Source of the DNA: Deltaproteobacteria bacterium
GTDB lineage: Bacteria; Desulfobacterota; Desulfobulbia; Desulfobulbales; Desulfocapsaceae
NCBI GenBank assembly: GCA_026388715.1
Contig: JAPLJF010000010.1
Span: 248,001-312,000 of the forward strand
Direction of reading: 5' to 3'
DNA length: 64,000 nucleotides
Shown: positions 50,002 to 57,703 of the stretch, piece by piece
Numbering within the stretch: the stretch's first letter is position 1
Layout of the letters: every line of letters begins with the position of its first letter
Notes under the pieces: model-generated
What the model was told of the DNA's origin: nothing
Databases searched by the model: none
Seen by the model: the letters and a program-made list of their open reading frames with translations, nothing else
Position numbers and translations under genes: made by a program

Positions 50002-50330
50002 GTTTGTGTATCAATCGGAGCGATATGATTAAACCGTCATTCACAAATAATTGTGGTATTTATTTGTGGTAAGAACGGTATAAGGAGCCGGTCACTCTTC
50101 AACTATACTCCAAAAGGGCCTGCCAACGGGCGTCTACTCCGCGAGCGATACTAAGCCATCCCTGGTCATCGTAACGAAACGGTTAGAAATGTAATGGTTA
50201 TTTCGTAAAGGCTTCTAAATGGTTCAGTGCCACAGGGGCTGTTCTTGACTCTCATAATCATGATACATTACCACATGATCCGGGCACTGCCAAATTTTTT
50301 TTCTTTTCTCTGTACACTTCTGTCCAGGAG
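50002..50330. other. Gene-free region with a diverged palindromic element (family 1, copy E)
   Basis: 329 bp between the SGNH hydrolase start and the end of glgX. The stretch 50078-50220 is flanked by TATAAGGAGCCGG and AAAGGCTTCTAAA, inverted arms that resemble the family-1 repeat, with a longer, GC-mixed interior that includes a second pair (CGTAACGAAA with TTTCGTAA). A weak inverted pair CAGTGCC/GGGCACTG (50225-50290) follows and could form the terminator of glgX on the minus strand, but the loop is long. I see no coding sequence. Confidence 0.4.
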
Positions 50331-52445
50331 TTATGTCGTCGTTGATCGGGCCTGGAGGACTATTGCACCCATAGACTTCACCTTGATTGTCGTTCCCGGG
50401 GATTTTCCCGGGGCTTGTTGCAGGTCAAGAAAATTGTAAGGGGAATCCAGGCTGGTATCGATAATCTGATGCCAGCTTTGGGTGCCGTTGCCAGGGATCT
50501 GCGGCAGGGTAAAGATGGCATCTTCCTTTCTGGCACCGTTGAGCATGATAAAAAAGTGGTTAATCTGTCCCGTGACTGTTTTGCTGCCACTGAGGAGAAA
50601 GGCCAGGGTATGACAGCCAGCAGACCAGTCCTGCTGGCACGGTGTGAGTGATTGCCAGATGATTTCTGGCTGCTCACCGGTGCATGGTGTCTCTCCTGAT
50701 TGTGGGAAAAAACTTGTCCGATGAAAGATGGAATGATTCTTGCGCAGGTGGATGCATTGTTTGAAAAAATGAAGCAGTCCGTTATTCTTTTCGGCAAGAT
50801 CCCAGTTGAGCCAGTTTATATTGTTGTCCTGACACCAACTGTTATTGTTTCCTTTTTTGCTGTGAGCAAATTCGTCGCCAGCGGTGATCATGGGGACTCC
50901 CTGGGAGAACAGCATGATCAGGATCATGCTCCGCATCCGCCGGAAACGCAGATCCTGGATTGGCTTGCTGCGGGTGAAGCCTTCCGCACCGCTGTTCCAA
51001 CTGATGTTGCGATTGTCGCCGTCACGGTTTTCTTCTCCATTGCCCTCATTGTGTTTTTCATTAAAACTGACCAGGTCGGAGAGGGTAAAGCCATCGTGAC
51101 TGGTGAGGAAGTTGATGGAATTAAACGGGTGGCGTAAACTGGACTGGTAGAGGTCAGAGCTGCCGGCAATCCGGGTGGCCAGGTTGGCCACGGTATTGTC
51201 ATGGCCAGCCATGAAGGCACGGACATCATCGCGGAACCTGCCATTCCATTCGGCCCAGCGCGCATCGGTGGAAAATGTTCCCACCTGATAGAGCCCGGCT
51301 GCGTCCCAGGCCTCGGCGATGATTTTGGTGTCGCGCAGGACCGGGTCTTCGGCGATCATCTCGATCATGGGCGGATTGGCCAGGAGCTGCCCTGAGGTGT
51401 CCCGGCCAAGAATGGAGGCGAGGTCAAAACGGAATCCATCAACGTGCATCTCCATGACCCAGTAGCGCAGAGCATCCCTGATCAGATCCCTGACTACCGG
51501 ATGGTTGCAGTTCATGGTGTTGCCGCAGCCGGAAAAATTTAGATATTCATGGGTATCATGGTCAAGCAGATAGTAGATGCGGTTGTCTATACCCCGGAAA
51601 CTGCTGGTGACTCCGTCATATTTACCCTCGCCGGTGTGATTGAAGACCATGTCGAGGATGACCTCAATGCCGGCCCGGTGCAGGGCCAGCACCAGGGCCT
51701 TGAATTCATTGATGTGCTGGGACTTGTCGGCGGCATAGCCGGATTTTAAGGCGAAAAAAGATATGGGGTTGTAGCCCCAGAAATTTTTCAGCAGTTTTCC
51801 GCTTACCGGATCTCGGAAGATGTTGTCGTTTTCATCAAATTCAGTGACCGGCATGAGTTCCACGGCTGTGATGCCCAGCTCTTGCAGGTAAGGGATCTTT
51901 TCTATTATGCCGCGGTATGTCCCGGGGTGGGTGACTTTTGAGCTTGAATGACGGGTGAAGCCGCGGACATGCAGTTCGTAGATGATGGATTTGGCCAGAG
52001 GGATGTTCAGTGGTTGATCATCCTGCCAATCGAAATCGTGTTTGATGATTTCGCATTTCGGTACATTCAGCTCAGATGGTTTTTCCCCCCAGGCCCGAAG
52101 CGTGTGAATATGACTTGCGGGGTCAAGGAGCAGGATCTGCTCGTCGTACACCAGGCCGTTTGTTTTTTGAGATCCTGCCCCCTTGATCCGGTAGCCGTAT
52201 CTCAGATCGTCCCGGTCTGTGTTGAGAAGGATATGCCAGAGATCGCCTGTTCTGTTGACCTCCGGGTGCAGAGAGATTTCCGTCTGTTGCCGGGGTGTCT
52301 TTGTGGTCTCTGGCAGATCAATGACCAGCGTGACCTCTTGGGCATGTCGCGCAAAAATTGAGAAATTGATACCTTTACTGAGGATAGTACTGCCAGTTGG
52401 CAGGGCGAATCCTCGGCTGGTGGAGAAAGGTTTTTTCTTGGACAT
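50331..52445 (-). CDS. glgX: Glycogen debranching enzyme GlgX (GH13)
   Basis: 704 residues. The N-terminal CBM48-type domain (GINFSIFARHAQEVTLVI) is followed by the GH13 barrel: SIIYELHVRGFTRHSS, EVILDMVFNHTGEG (region I), HVDGFRFDLASIL (region II, nucleophile D341), KIIAEAWDAAG (region III, E378) and INFLTSHDGFTL (region IV, D451). ARWAEWNGRFRDDVR, VPMITAGDEFAHSKKGNNN and WLNWDL are specific to GlgX/isoamylase proteins. It cleaves alpha-1,6 branches of glycogen-derived limit dextrins in the cytoplasm. It is a single gene here without other glg genes beside it. Upstream of it lies a CTTCAG-type repeat. Confidence 0.92.
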   Translation of the reverse strand: MSKKKPFSTSRGFALPTGSTILSKGINFSIFARHAQEVTLVIDLPETTKTPRQQTEISLHPEVNRTGDLWHILLNTDRDDLRYGYRIKGAGSQKTNGLVYDEQILLLDPASHIHTLRAWGEKPSELNVPKCEIIKHDFDWQDDQPLNIPLAKSIIYELHVRGFTRHSSSKVTHPGTYRGIIEKIPYLQELGITAVELMPVTEFDENDNIFRDPVSGKLLKNFWGYNPISFFALKSGYAADKSQHINEFKALVLALHRAGIEVILDMVFNHTGEGKYDGVTSSFRGIDNRIYYLLDHDTHEYLNFSGCGNTMNCNHPVVRDLIRDALRYWVMEMHVDGFRFDLASILGRDTSGQLLANPPMIEMIAEDPVLRDTKIIAEAWDAAGLYQVGTFSTDARWAEWNGRFRDDVRAFMAGHDNTVANLATRIAGSSDLYQSSLRHPFNSINFLTSHDGFTLSDLVSFNEKHNEGNGEENRDGDNRNISWNSGAEGFTRSKPIQDLRFRRMRSMILIMLFSQGVPMITAGDEFAHSKKGNNNSWCQDNNINWLNWDLAEKNNGLLHFFKQCIHLRKNHSIFHRTSFFPQSGETPCTGEQPEIIWQSLTPCQQDWSAGCHTLAFLLSGSKTVTGQINHFFIMLNGARKEDAIFTLPQIPGNGTQSWHQIIDTSLDSPYNFLDLQQAPGKSPGTTIKVKSMGAIVLQARSTTT

Positions 52446-52484
52446 TTTGATAATGAGAACTATATTTATAAAAAAAGATAGATA

Positions 52485-52560
52485 AACTGAAGACTGAAGG
52501 TTTTTAGGGGCAAATAATGCGTAATGATTGAGATACTTCAGTCTTCGGTCTTCAGCCTAA
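52485..52560. repeat. CTTCAG-type palindromic repeat (family 2, copy 2)
   Basis: The left arm ACTGAAGACTGAAGG with TTTTTAG is inverted relative to the right arm CTTCAGT-CTTCGGT-CTTCAGC, which is a clean three-unit heptamer tandem. It lies between the divergent glgX and DUF1566 genes, 40 bp from the glgX start codon, and shares arms and the TTTTTA core with the copy at 53651-53720. Confidence 0.68.
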
Positions 52561-52701
52561 ACACCTGATCCGTTACGTTACAGAATACACCAGGAAGGGG
52601 AAAAGTAGAAAGACTTTGTTGCTTATCTCTCTTATCCTGTTGTTTCATCGGTGTTTCATCCGGCTGTCAGCTTCTATAGCCATAAAAAGGAGGAGGTCGC
52701 T

Positions 52702-53634
52702 ATGGGTATGTTTCAAAGGCTTTCGATGAGTGATTCCACAATAAAGACCATTGACTGGGGGATGACCCCTGATTTGAGTTTCGGAACATTTGAGTCCTGG
52801 GGCGGACGGGAAAGGGTGCGCAATAACAGTGAACGGATCTGTTATTTTTTTATTGATAACTGGGGCAAGGAACCCAAGCTCTGTCTGATGGAGCGGGGGG
52901 TGAAGCATGCCAGGATCCTGGCCGAGATAAGCGCACCGGTCGAGATGGTCAAGGAGTGCGTGCGTCAGCAGGGGAGTTCTTCGGCCTTTGAGAAGAGCTA
53001 TGCAATTAATGGCGCCATCAAGGAGTGGCTGATCGATAATGTTGTTGAGGCCCAAGGCGATGCGTATGTCAAACCGGTGTATGTGGTTAAAGCGGTTGAG
53101 GATATGGGTACTCTTCCCTTGCCGGGCGTTCACCCCTTTACCGGTGAGAGATGTGTTCTGCCGGCGGAGTCCGCCGTGATTAATGACGATCAGATTGAAC
53201 CCCTGATTAAAAAGTGGAATTTTTTTGATTCCATCCTGAATCCTCTGGGGAGATTTGACAACGCGCTGGTGGATAATGGCGATGGTCTCACCGTAACTGA
53301 CGAGCGGACCGGGGTCATGTGGCAGCGGGCCGGGCTTGATATCGCCTCCAGTCGTACCCTGCGGCGCAATATCGAGAAGCTGAACAGCGAAGGATTTGCC
53401 GGATTTCATGACTGGCGATTGCCGACCATAGAAGAGGCCCTGTCGCTCATGGAGCCGGTAATGAACACGAAGGGGCTCTATCTGCATCCCTGCTTTTCCA
53501 GGGAGCAGCCTTTTATCTTTGTGGCGGCTCAACGGAAACCGGGCGGATACTGGTTTGTGGATTATAAGCAAGGCCGTGCCTTCTGGTCATCCGGCACTAT
53601 CCCTGGGGCCTTTGGCAGGTTGTGCCGAAGGTAG
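52702..53634 (+). CDS. DUF1566 (Lcl C-terminal) domain protein
   Basis: 310 residues, no signal peptide. The first 190 residues contain a helical region with KTIDWGMTPDLSFGTFESWGGRERVRNN and IKEWLIDNVVEAQGDAYVKPVYVVKAVEDMG, of no family I know. The C-terminal part, DGLTVTDERTGVMWQRAG then GFAGFHDWRLPTIEEALSLME and KGLYLHPCF, is the DUF1566/Lcl domain (G..V.D..TGLMW, W.LPT..E...L). Its fold is related to the C-type-lectin/FGE-like superfamily, but the function is not established. Translation starts at ATG 52702 behind AGGAGGAGG, a very strong Shine-Dalgarno sequence. It converges on the hybrid kinase gene with a repeat between the two. Confidence 0.7.
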   Translation: MGMFQRLSMSDSTIKTIDWGMTPDLSFGTFESWGGRERVRNNSERICYFFIDNWGKEPKLCLMERGVKHARILAEISAPVEMVKECVRQQGSSSAFEKSYAINGAIKEWLIDNVVEAQGDAYVKPVYVVKAVEDMGTLPLPGVHPFTGERCVLPAESAVINDDQIEPLIKKWNFFDSILNPLGRFDNALVDNGDGLTVTDERTGVMWQRAGLDIASSRTLRRNIEKLNSEGFAGFHDWRLPTIEEALSLMEPVMNTKGLYLHPCFSREQPFIFVAAQRKPGGYWFVDYKQGRAFWSSGTIPGAFGRLCRR

Positions 53635-53650
53635 GGGTCAACAGGACAGG

Positions 53651-53720
53651 TTGAAGACTGAAGGCCGAAGGTTTTTAAGTAAGGGTGATACTTCAGTCTT
53701 CAGCCTGCCACCTTCAGTCT
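53651..53720. repeat. CTTCAG-type palindromic repeat (family 2, copy 3)
   Basis: The left arm TTGAAGACTGAAGGCCGAAG and the right arm CTTCAGTCTTCAGCC with CCACCTTCAGTC enclose GTTTTTAAGTAAGGGTGATA, the same core plan as copy 2. It fills the whole space between the convergent DUF1566 gene and the hybrid kinase gene; the kinase TAG stop (53719-53721) overlaps its right edge. The palindrome could serve as a bidirectional terminator. Confidence 0.7.
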
Positions 53721-56700
53721 ATCTACCTGCGCAGTTAGGCATCAGCAACTTATTGATAATATTCGTGATGTCCTGAATCTGAAACGGCTTGACAATAGCG
53801 GCAATGAATCCATGATCCTGGTAGTGCGCCATGACCGGATCATTGGAATAGCCGCTGGAGACAATAACCTTTGCCTCAGGATTGATTGCCAGGATCTCTT
53901 GCACGGCATTTTCGCCGCCCATGCCGCCGGGAATGGTCAAGTCCATGATAATAATATCAATCGGTTGACCTAATTCATTCTGCTTCTTATAGAGTTCAAC
54001 CGCCTCTTCACCGTCCGCAGCCAAAATCACTTCGTGGCCCAGCATGATAAATATGGCCTTGGCGACATCTCTGACCATCTCTTCATCATCCATGATCATG
54101 ATTTTTGCTTTGTTTGTACTTGTCTCTCTGGTTTCTTTGCTGTTTTCCTTTTTCTGTTCCCTGGTTGAGGCAGGAAGATAGAGGGTAAAGGTTGTTCCTT
54201 CCCCTGGTTTTGACTGCACGGATATGTAACCATTATGTTTGTTGATTATGGAATGCGTGATAGCAAGGCCCAACCCACTTCCATCCTCTTTGGTAGTGAA
54301 ATAGGGATCAAAGATCTTATCAATCAGACTGTCCGGGATGCCGATCCCGCTGTCGCTGATGTCGATTTTGATGTACTTGTCTTTGATGGGCAGGGAAGTG
54401 TCCGGGGTTATCAGGGATTCGATATTTTTGCAGTTGACCTTGATAGTTCCCCCATCCGGCATGGCATGTTTGGCGTTGATGATGATGTTCTGAATGACCT
54501 GGCTCATCTGGCCTTTATCAATATCCACAAGCCAGAGGTTATCAGGCAGGGAATAGCGGCAGATCACATTGCTGCCGTGCAGGACAAAATCAGCCGAGTC
54601 CCGGATAATTTCAGCGATTGATGCCGTCTGTTTAACAGGCTCGCCACCCTTGGAAAAGGTGAGCAACTGCTGGGTGAGGCCTTTGGCTCTGATCGAGGCC
54701 TTTTCCGCTGCACTCAGCAGCTTTCGTGTCCTCTCCTCCAGGTTGCCATCGAGCAGGGCCAGGTTGATATTGCCGAGGATGGCTACCAATATATTATTGA
54801 AATCGTGGGCGATACCCCCTGCCAACACGCCAACTGACTCCAGTTTCTTGACTTTCAGTAGTTCCTCTTCCATCCGGTGTCTTTCCGTAACATCCCGGAA
54901 AACCAGGACAACGCCAATGATCAGGCCTTCCCGATCACGGATGGGCGCGGTGCTGTCCGCTATCTGTCGTTCTGTCCCGTCTCTAGCGATCAGGGTAGTA
55001 TGATTGGCCAACCCTATGATCTCCCCGGATGCTATGACCTTCTCCACCGGATTGTCACAGGGCTTATGGGTCTTTTCATGAATAATGTTGAATACTTCTG
55101 TCAGTGGCTGGCCCTGTGCCTCTTGCTGGTTCCAGCCGGTCAGCGTTTCGGCCACGATATTGAGCAGAACGATCCGGCCTTGGGTGTCGGTGGTGATCAC
55201 CCCGTCACCGATACTGCGCAAGGTAACGGCCAGTTGTTCTTTTTCAGCGGCCAGGTCATCTTCCGCTTTCTTGCGCGGGGTGATATTGATGGCAATCTCC
55301 ATGCGGACAAGGCGGTCATTGGTCCATTGGATCGCCTGATCGCGGCATTCATACCATTCCCTGGTCAACGTATTCTGAAATTCCCAGATCAGAGTACCGG
55401 TGGGATTGCCATTGGCATCGAGGAGTTTGTCATTGGTGCAGAATGGACAGGGCCCGCTCTGGCCCGCTTGCAGGGTCTGCCAGCATAGCTTGCCGGTGAT
55501 CTCTCCCCAGATCTCCTTGCCATATTTATTGATAAATAAAATCTCATACGTTTCCATATCGGCGACATAGACCAGGGCGTCAAGGCTGTTAACCAGGGTC
55601 TGGAAGCGGGCAATCGCCGTATTTCTGTCTTCCTCCATTTTCTTGCGCTCGCTTATATCCCGGACCACGGCGATCAGGCGGTCATCAGCGCCAATTCGCG
55701 ATAAACGCAGGCTGACCTCAATCCAGAAGAGCCGGCCATCCTTGGCGCGGGCATGCCAGTCAAAGACCTGCGGGGCGCCTGCTGTTGCCGCCTGTGTTTT
55801 GGCGATGGCCTCGTCCACCGTGTAGGGGTGGATGCCGGAACTAAAGGTGCCGCTGTCGTTGCCGAGTACCTCTTCGCGAGTGTAGTCGTACATCTCGCAC
55901 ATCCGCTGGTTGATGTCAATAATCTCGCCGGTCATGCTGTCATAAATGAAGATGGCCTCGCCCACGGCATTAAAGATGGCCGCAAAGCGCATCTCGCTGG
56001 CCCGGAGTTCGTTGACATGCGTCGCGACCGCAGCAGCCATGGTATTGAAGTCAGAAGCAAGCATGGCGATCTCGTCGTGGCCGGGGATGAGGATCTGGGC
56101 ACTGTAGTCGCCTTGCGCCACTCGCCTTGTCCCGTCGGTCAGGGCGCGGATATGGCGGGTGACCAGATAGCCGCCGGTGGCAAGAAGAAGCAGGCTCAGG
56201 AGAATCTCAATCGTGGCGATGATGCCCCCCTCTCTGACCACCATGCGTTGCGTAGCCACCATCGAAGCGAGGGAAAGACCAAAACGCACTGTGCCGACTT
56301 CATTGCCGGCGATGGTCAAGGGCAGGCGGACGTCGTAGGTGAGGTCGGTCAGGGCCTCGGCCACGCTGTGGTCTTCCTCGGGTAGCGTCTCCGGATTGAG
56401 ACTGCCGGATGAGGCGATGATCTTCCCAGCCGGGTCAAGGACGGTGATGTAGCGAATTTCGGTGCGCTGGGTGCTGGTCAACCGGTTGAGGATCGCCGTC
56501 ACTTCAGCATGATCGCGCTGGAATACACGGCCCGCGAGTGCGGCGTCAAGCAGGGGGGTAAAAGCCTCCAGCCGCGCCTGGGTCTGCGACTTGACCTCAT
56601 TGTTAAGCAGATAAAAGCTGTTGGTGAGCAAGGCTGAGAGCATGACCAGTTCAACAGTGATGGCGGTGGCCACCAGTTTGAATCGTAACGAACGGTACCA

Positions 56701-56727
56701 GGGGACGGAACGGGATTGATCGGTCAT
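53719..56727 (-). CDS. Hybrid histidine kinase: periplasmic sensor, HAMP, three PAS, HisKA, HATPase, receiver
   Basis: 1002 residues from the ATG at MTDQSRS, 4 bp past the stop of the PhnD-like gene. Order: TM1 (16-41), periplasmic sensor domain (45-165), TM2 (166-190), HAMP (190-242), PAS1 (245-362), PAS2 (370-485), PAS3 (495-618), HisKA with LAGGIAHDFNN (phospho-acceptor H641), HATPase with QNIIINAKHA, ISDSGIGIP and GSGLGLAI (745-853), and a receiver (875-995) with D880/D881, phospho-acceptor D929 and K980. PAS2 has a cysteine cluster, C415, C427, C430 and C461, with GPCPFC. The kinase may sense a ligand through the PhnD-like partner. No DNA-binding regulator is encoded next to it. Its stop lies in a repeat. 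Confidence 0.92.
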   Translation of the reverse strand: MTDQSRSVPWYRSLRFKLVATAITVELVMLSALLTNSFYLLNNEVKSQTQARLEAFTPLLDAALAGRVFQRDHAEVTAILNRLTSTQRTEIRYITVLDPAGKIIASSGSLNPETLPEEDHSVAEALTDLTYDVRLPLTIAGNEVGTVRFGLSLASMVATQRMVVREGGIIATIEILLSLLLLATGGYLVTRHIRALTDGTRRVAQGDYSAQILIPGHDEIAMLASDFNTMAAAVATHVNELRASEMRFAAIFNAVGEAIFIYDSMTGEIIDINQRMCEMYDYTREEVLGNDSGTFSSGIHPYTVDEAIAKTQAATAGAPQVFDWHARAKDGRLFWIEVSLRLSRIGADDRLIAVVRDISERKKMEEDRNTAIARFQTLVNSLDALVYVADMETYEILFINKYGKEIWGEITGKLCWQTLQAGQSGPCPFCTNDKLLDANGNPTGTLIWEFQNTLTREWYECRDQAIQWTNDRLVRMEIAINITPRKKAEDDLAAEKEQLAVTLRSIGDGVITTDTQGRIVLLNIVAETLTGWNQQEAQGQPLTEVFNIIHEKTHKPCDNPVEKVIASGEIIGLANHTTLIARDGTERQIADSTAPIRDREGLIIGVVLVFRDVTERHRMEEELLKVKKLESVGVLAGGIAHDFNNILVAILGNINLALLDGNLEERTRKLLSAAEKASIRAKGLTQQLLTFSKGGEPVKQTASIAEIIRDSADFVLHGSNVICRYSLPDNLWLVDIDKGQMSQVIQNIIINAKHAMPDGGTIKVNCKNIESLITPDTSLPIKDKYIKIDISDSGIGIPDSLIDKIFDPYFTTKEDGSGLGLAITHSIINKHNGYISVQSKPGEGTTFTLYLPASTREQKKENSKETRETSTNKAKIMIMDDEEMVRDVAKAIFIMLGHEVILAADGEEAVELYKKQNELGQPIDIIIMDLTIPGGMGGENAVQEILAINPEAKVIVSSGYSNDPVMAHYQDHGFIAAIVKPFQIQDITNIINKLLMPNCAGR

Positions 56728-56731
56728 TTTG

Positions 56732-57595
56732 TCACTGTGGTTGCACGAGGACATGGACAAAGGGAGCGGCGCTCTCCATGGTCGCGTCGTCAAGCGGCTG
56801 GAAGGATTCGAACTGGCTTTTCTGGAAAAAATCCTTGCCTTCCGGCGTATCCTGAAAGCTTAACAGCGATTCGATCAGGCGGTGGATGGTTGCCTGATCG
56901 GTCTTGGGGCTGGCCATCACCAGAAAGGTCGGAGCCGCTGGTTTGGTGCGGAAGATCTCGCGGAGCTGGCGATGCTGTTCCGCGTTGACGTGCTCCCAGT
57001 TGTCCCAGAGCAGAGTCGGGGTGGCGCCGACATCCGCCTCGCCCAGAAACACCGACTGCACCACGTTGGAAAAGGTCGCGGTCTCGATGACCTCCATATC
57101 CTTGCCCAAGGTGATCCCTTTTTCGGCGAGCGCTTTTTCGGCTAAAAGATAGGTTATGGATCGCCTGTTGCCGACGGTTATCTTCTTTTCGCGGAGATCT
57201 TCCAGGCGCTGCACGCTGGATTCCTGGCGCACCAGAAACACTGCGGCAGTTTTCTGGCCGGATTGCACGACCCGCTGCCAGCCGTCGCGTTTTTCAGCCA
57301 GTCGTCCCATGTGCGCCGCCGTGAGCACCAAGTCGTATTCACCCTTGGCCGTGCGGTCCACATAACTCATGAAGTCGGGAGCAGACACGAGAATGACCTT
57401 CTTGCCCAGCGCCTCCTCGATGCGTTTGCACAGGGGGGAGAGCTGTTCCATCATCTGGTTCGCTGAAATATAAGGGAAGACACCGAGGGTGAGCATTTCA
57501 CCTTGGGGAGCGGCGGAAGCGGCGGGCAGGGCACGAGGAGACAGAATGACGAGGGCGGCAATCGTCAACAGGGCGCGCTTCATGATACTATTCAT
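56732..57595 (-). CDS. PhnD-like periplasmic substrate-binding protein
   Basis: 287 residues. A signal peptide (MKRALLTIAALVILSPRALPAASA) is followed by MLTLGVFPYISANQMMEQLSPLCKRIEEALGKKVILVSAPDFMSYVDRTAKGEYDLVLTAAHMGRLAE, the usual PhnD/PhnD-like pattern. ITVGNRRSITYLLAEKALAEKGI, TFSNVVQSVFLGEADVGATPTLLWDN and the LREIFRTKPAAPTFLVMA block complete the type II fold. No ABC-transporter permease or ATPase gene is next to it; instead the hybrid kinase gene follows after 4 bp. I infer it is a sensory binding protein for the kinase, like TorT for TorS, rather than a transport component. The ligand is unknown: phosphonate, phosphite or another small anion are options. Confidence 0.8.
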   Translation of the reverse strand: MNSIMKRALLTIAALVILSPRALPAASAAPQGEMLTLGVFPYISANQMMEQLSPLCKRIEEALGKKVILVSAPDFMSYVDRTAKGEYDLVLTAAHMGRLAEKRDGWQRVVQSGQKTAAVFLVRQESSVQRLEDLREKKITVGNRRSITYLLAEKALAEKGITLGKDMEVIETATFSNVVQSVFLGEADVGATPTLLWDNWEHVNAEQHRQLREIFRTKPAAPTFLVMASPKTDQATIHRLIESLLSFQDTPEGKDFFQKSQFESFQPLDDATMESAAPFVHVLVQPQ

Positions 57596-57654
57596 AATAG
57601 AGCTCCATTTGCGTATTGACAGGTATGCCGGATGTTGGCCGCAAAATACTCTTT

Positions 57655-57683
57655 ATAGTATCAAAAGGACAACATGAATACAA
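57655..57683 (-). promoter_or_regulatory. Probable sigma-70-type promoter of the PhnD-like / hybrid kinase operon
   Basis: On the minus strand TTGTAT (57678-57683) and TACTAT (57655-57660) are 17 bp apart and point at the PhnD-like gene, whose ATG is about 60 bp downstream. It lies in the 108-bp gap behind the cysK-cysS-like gene. Confidence 0.5.
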
Positions 57684-57703
57684 GATTCGGCTCGGAGGAA
57701 ATG

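Noticed and set aside
50225-50290. CAGTGCC/GGGCACTG inverted pair considered as the glgX terminator
   Set aside because: The loop is about 50 nt and there is no T-run on the minus strand.
52645-53571. A 308-codon minus-strand frame antisense to the DUF1566 gene
   Set aside because: The plus-strand gene has a very strong Shine-Dalgarno sequence and a recognisable C-terminal domain; the antisense product has none.
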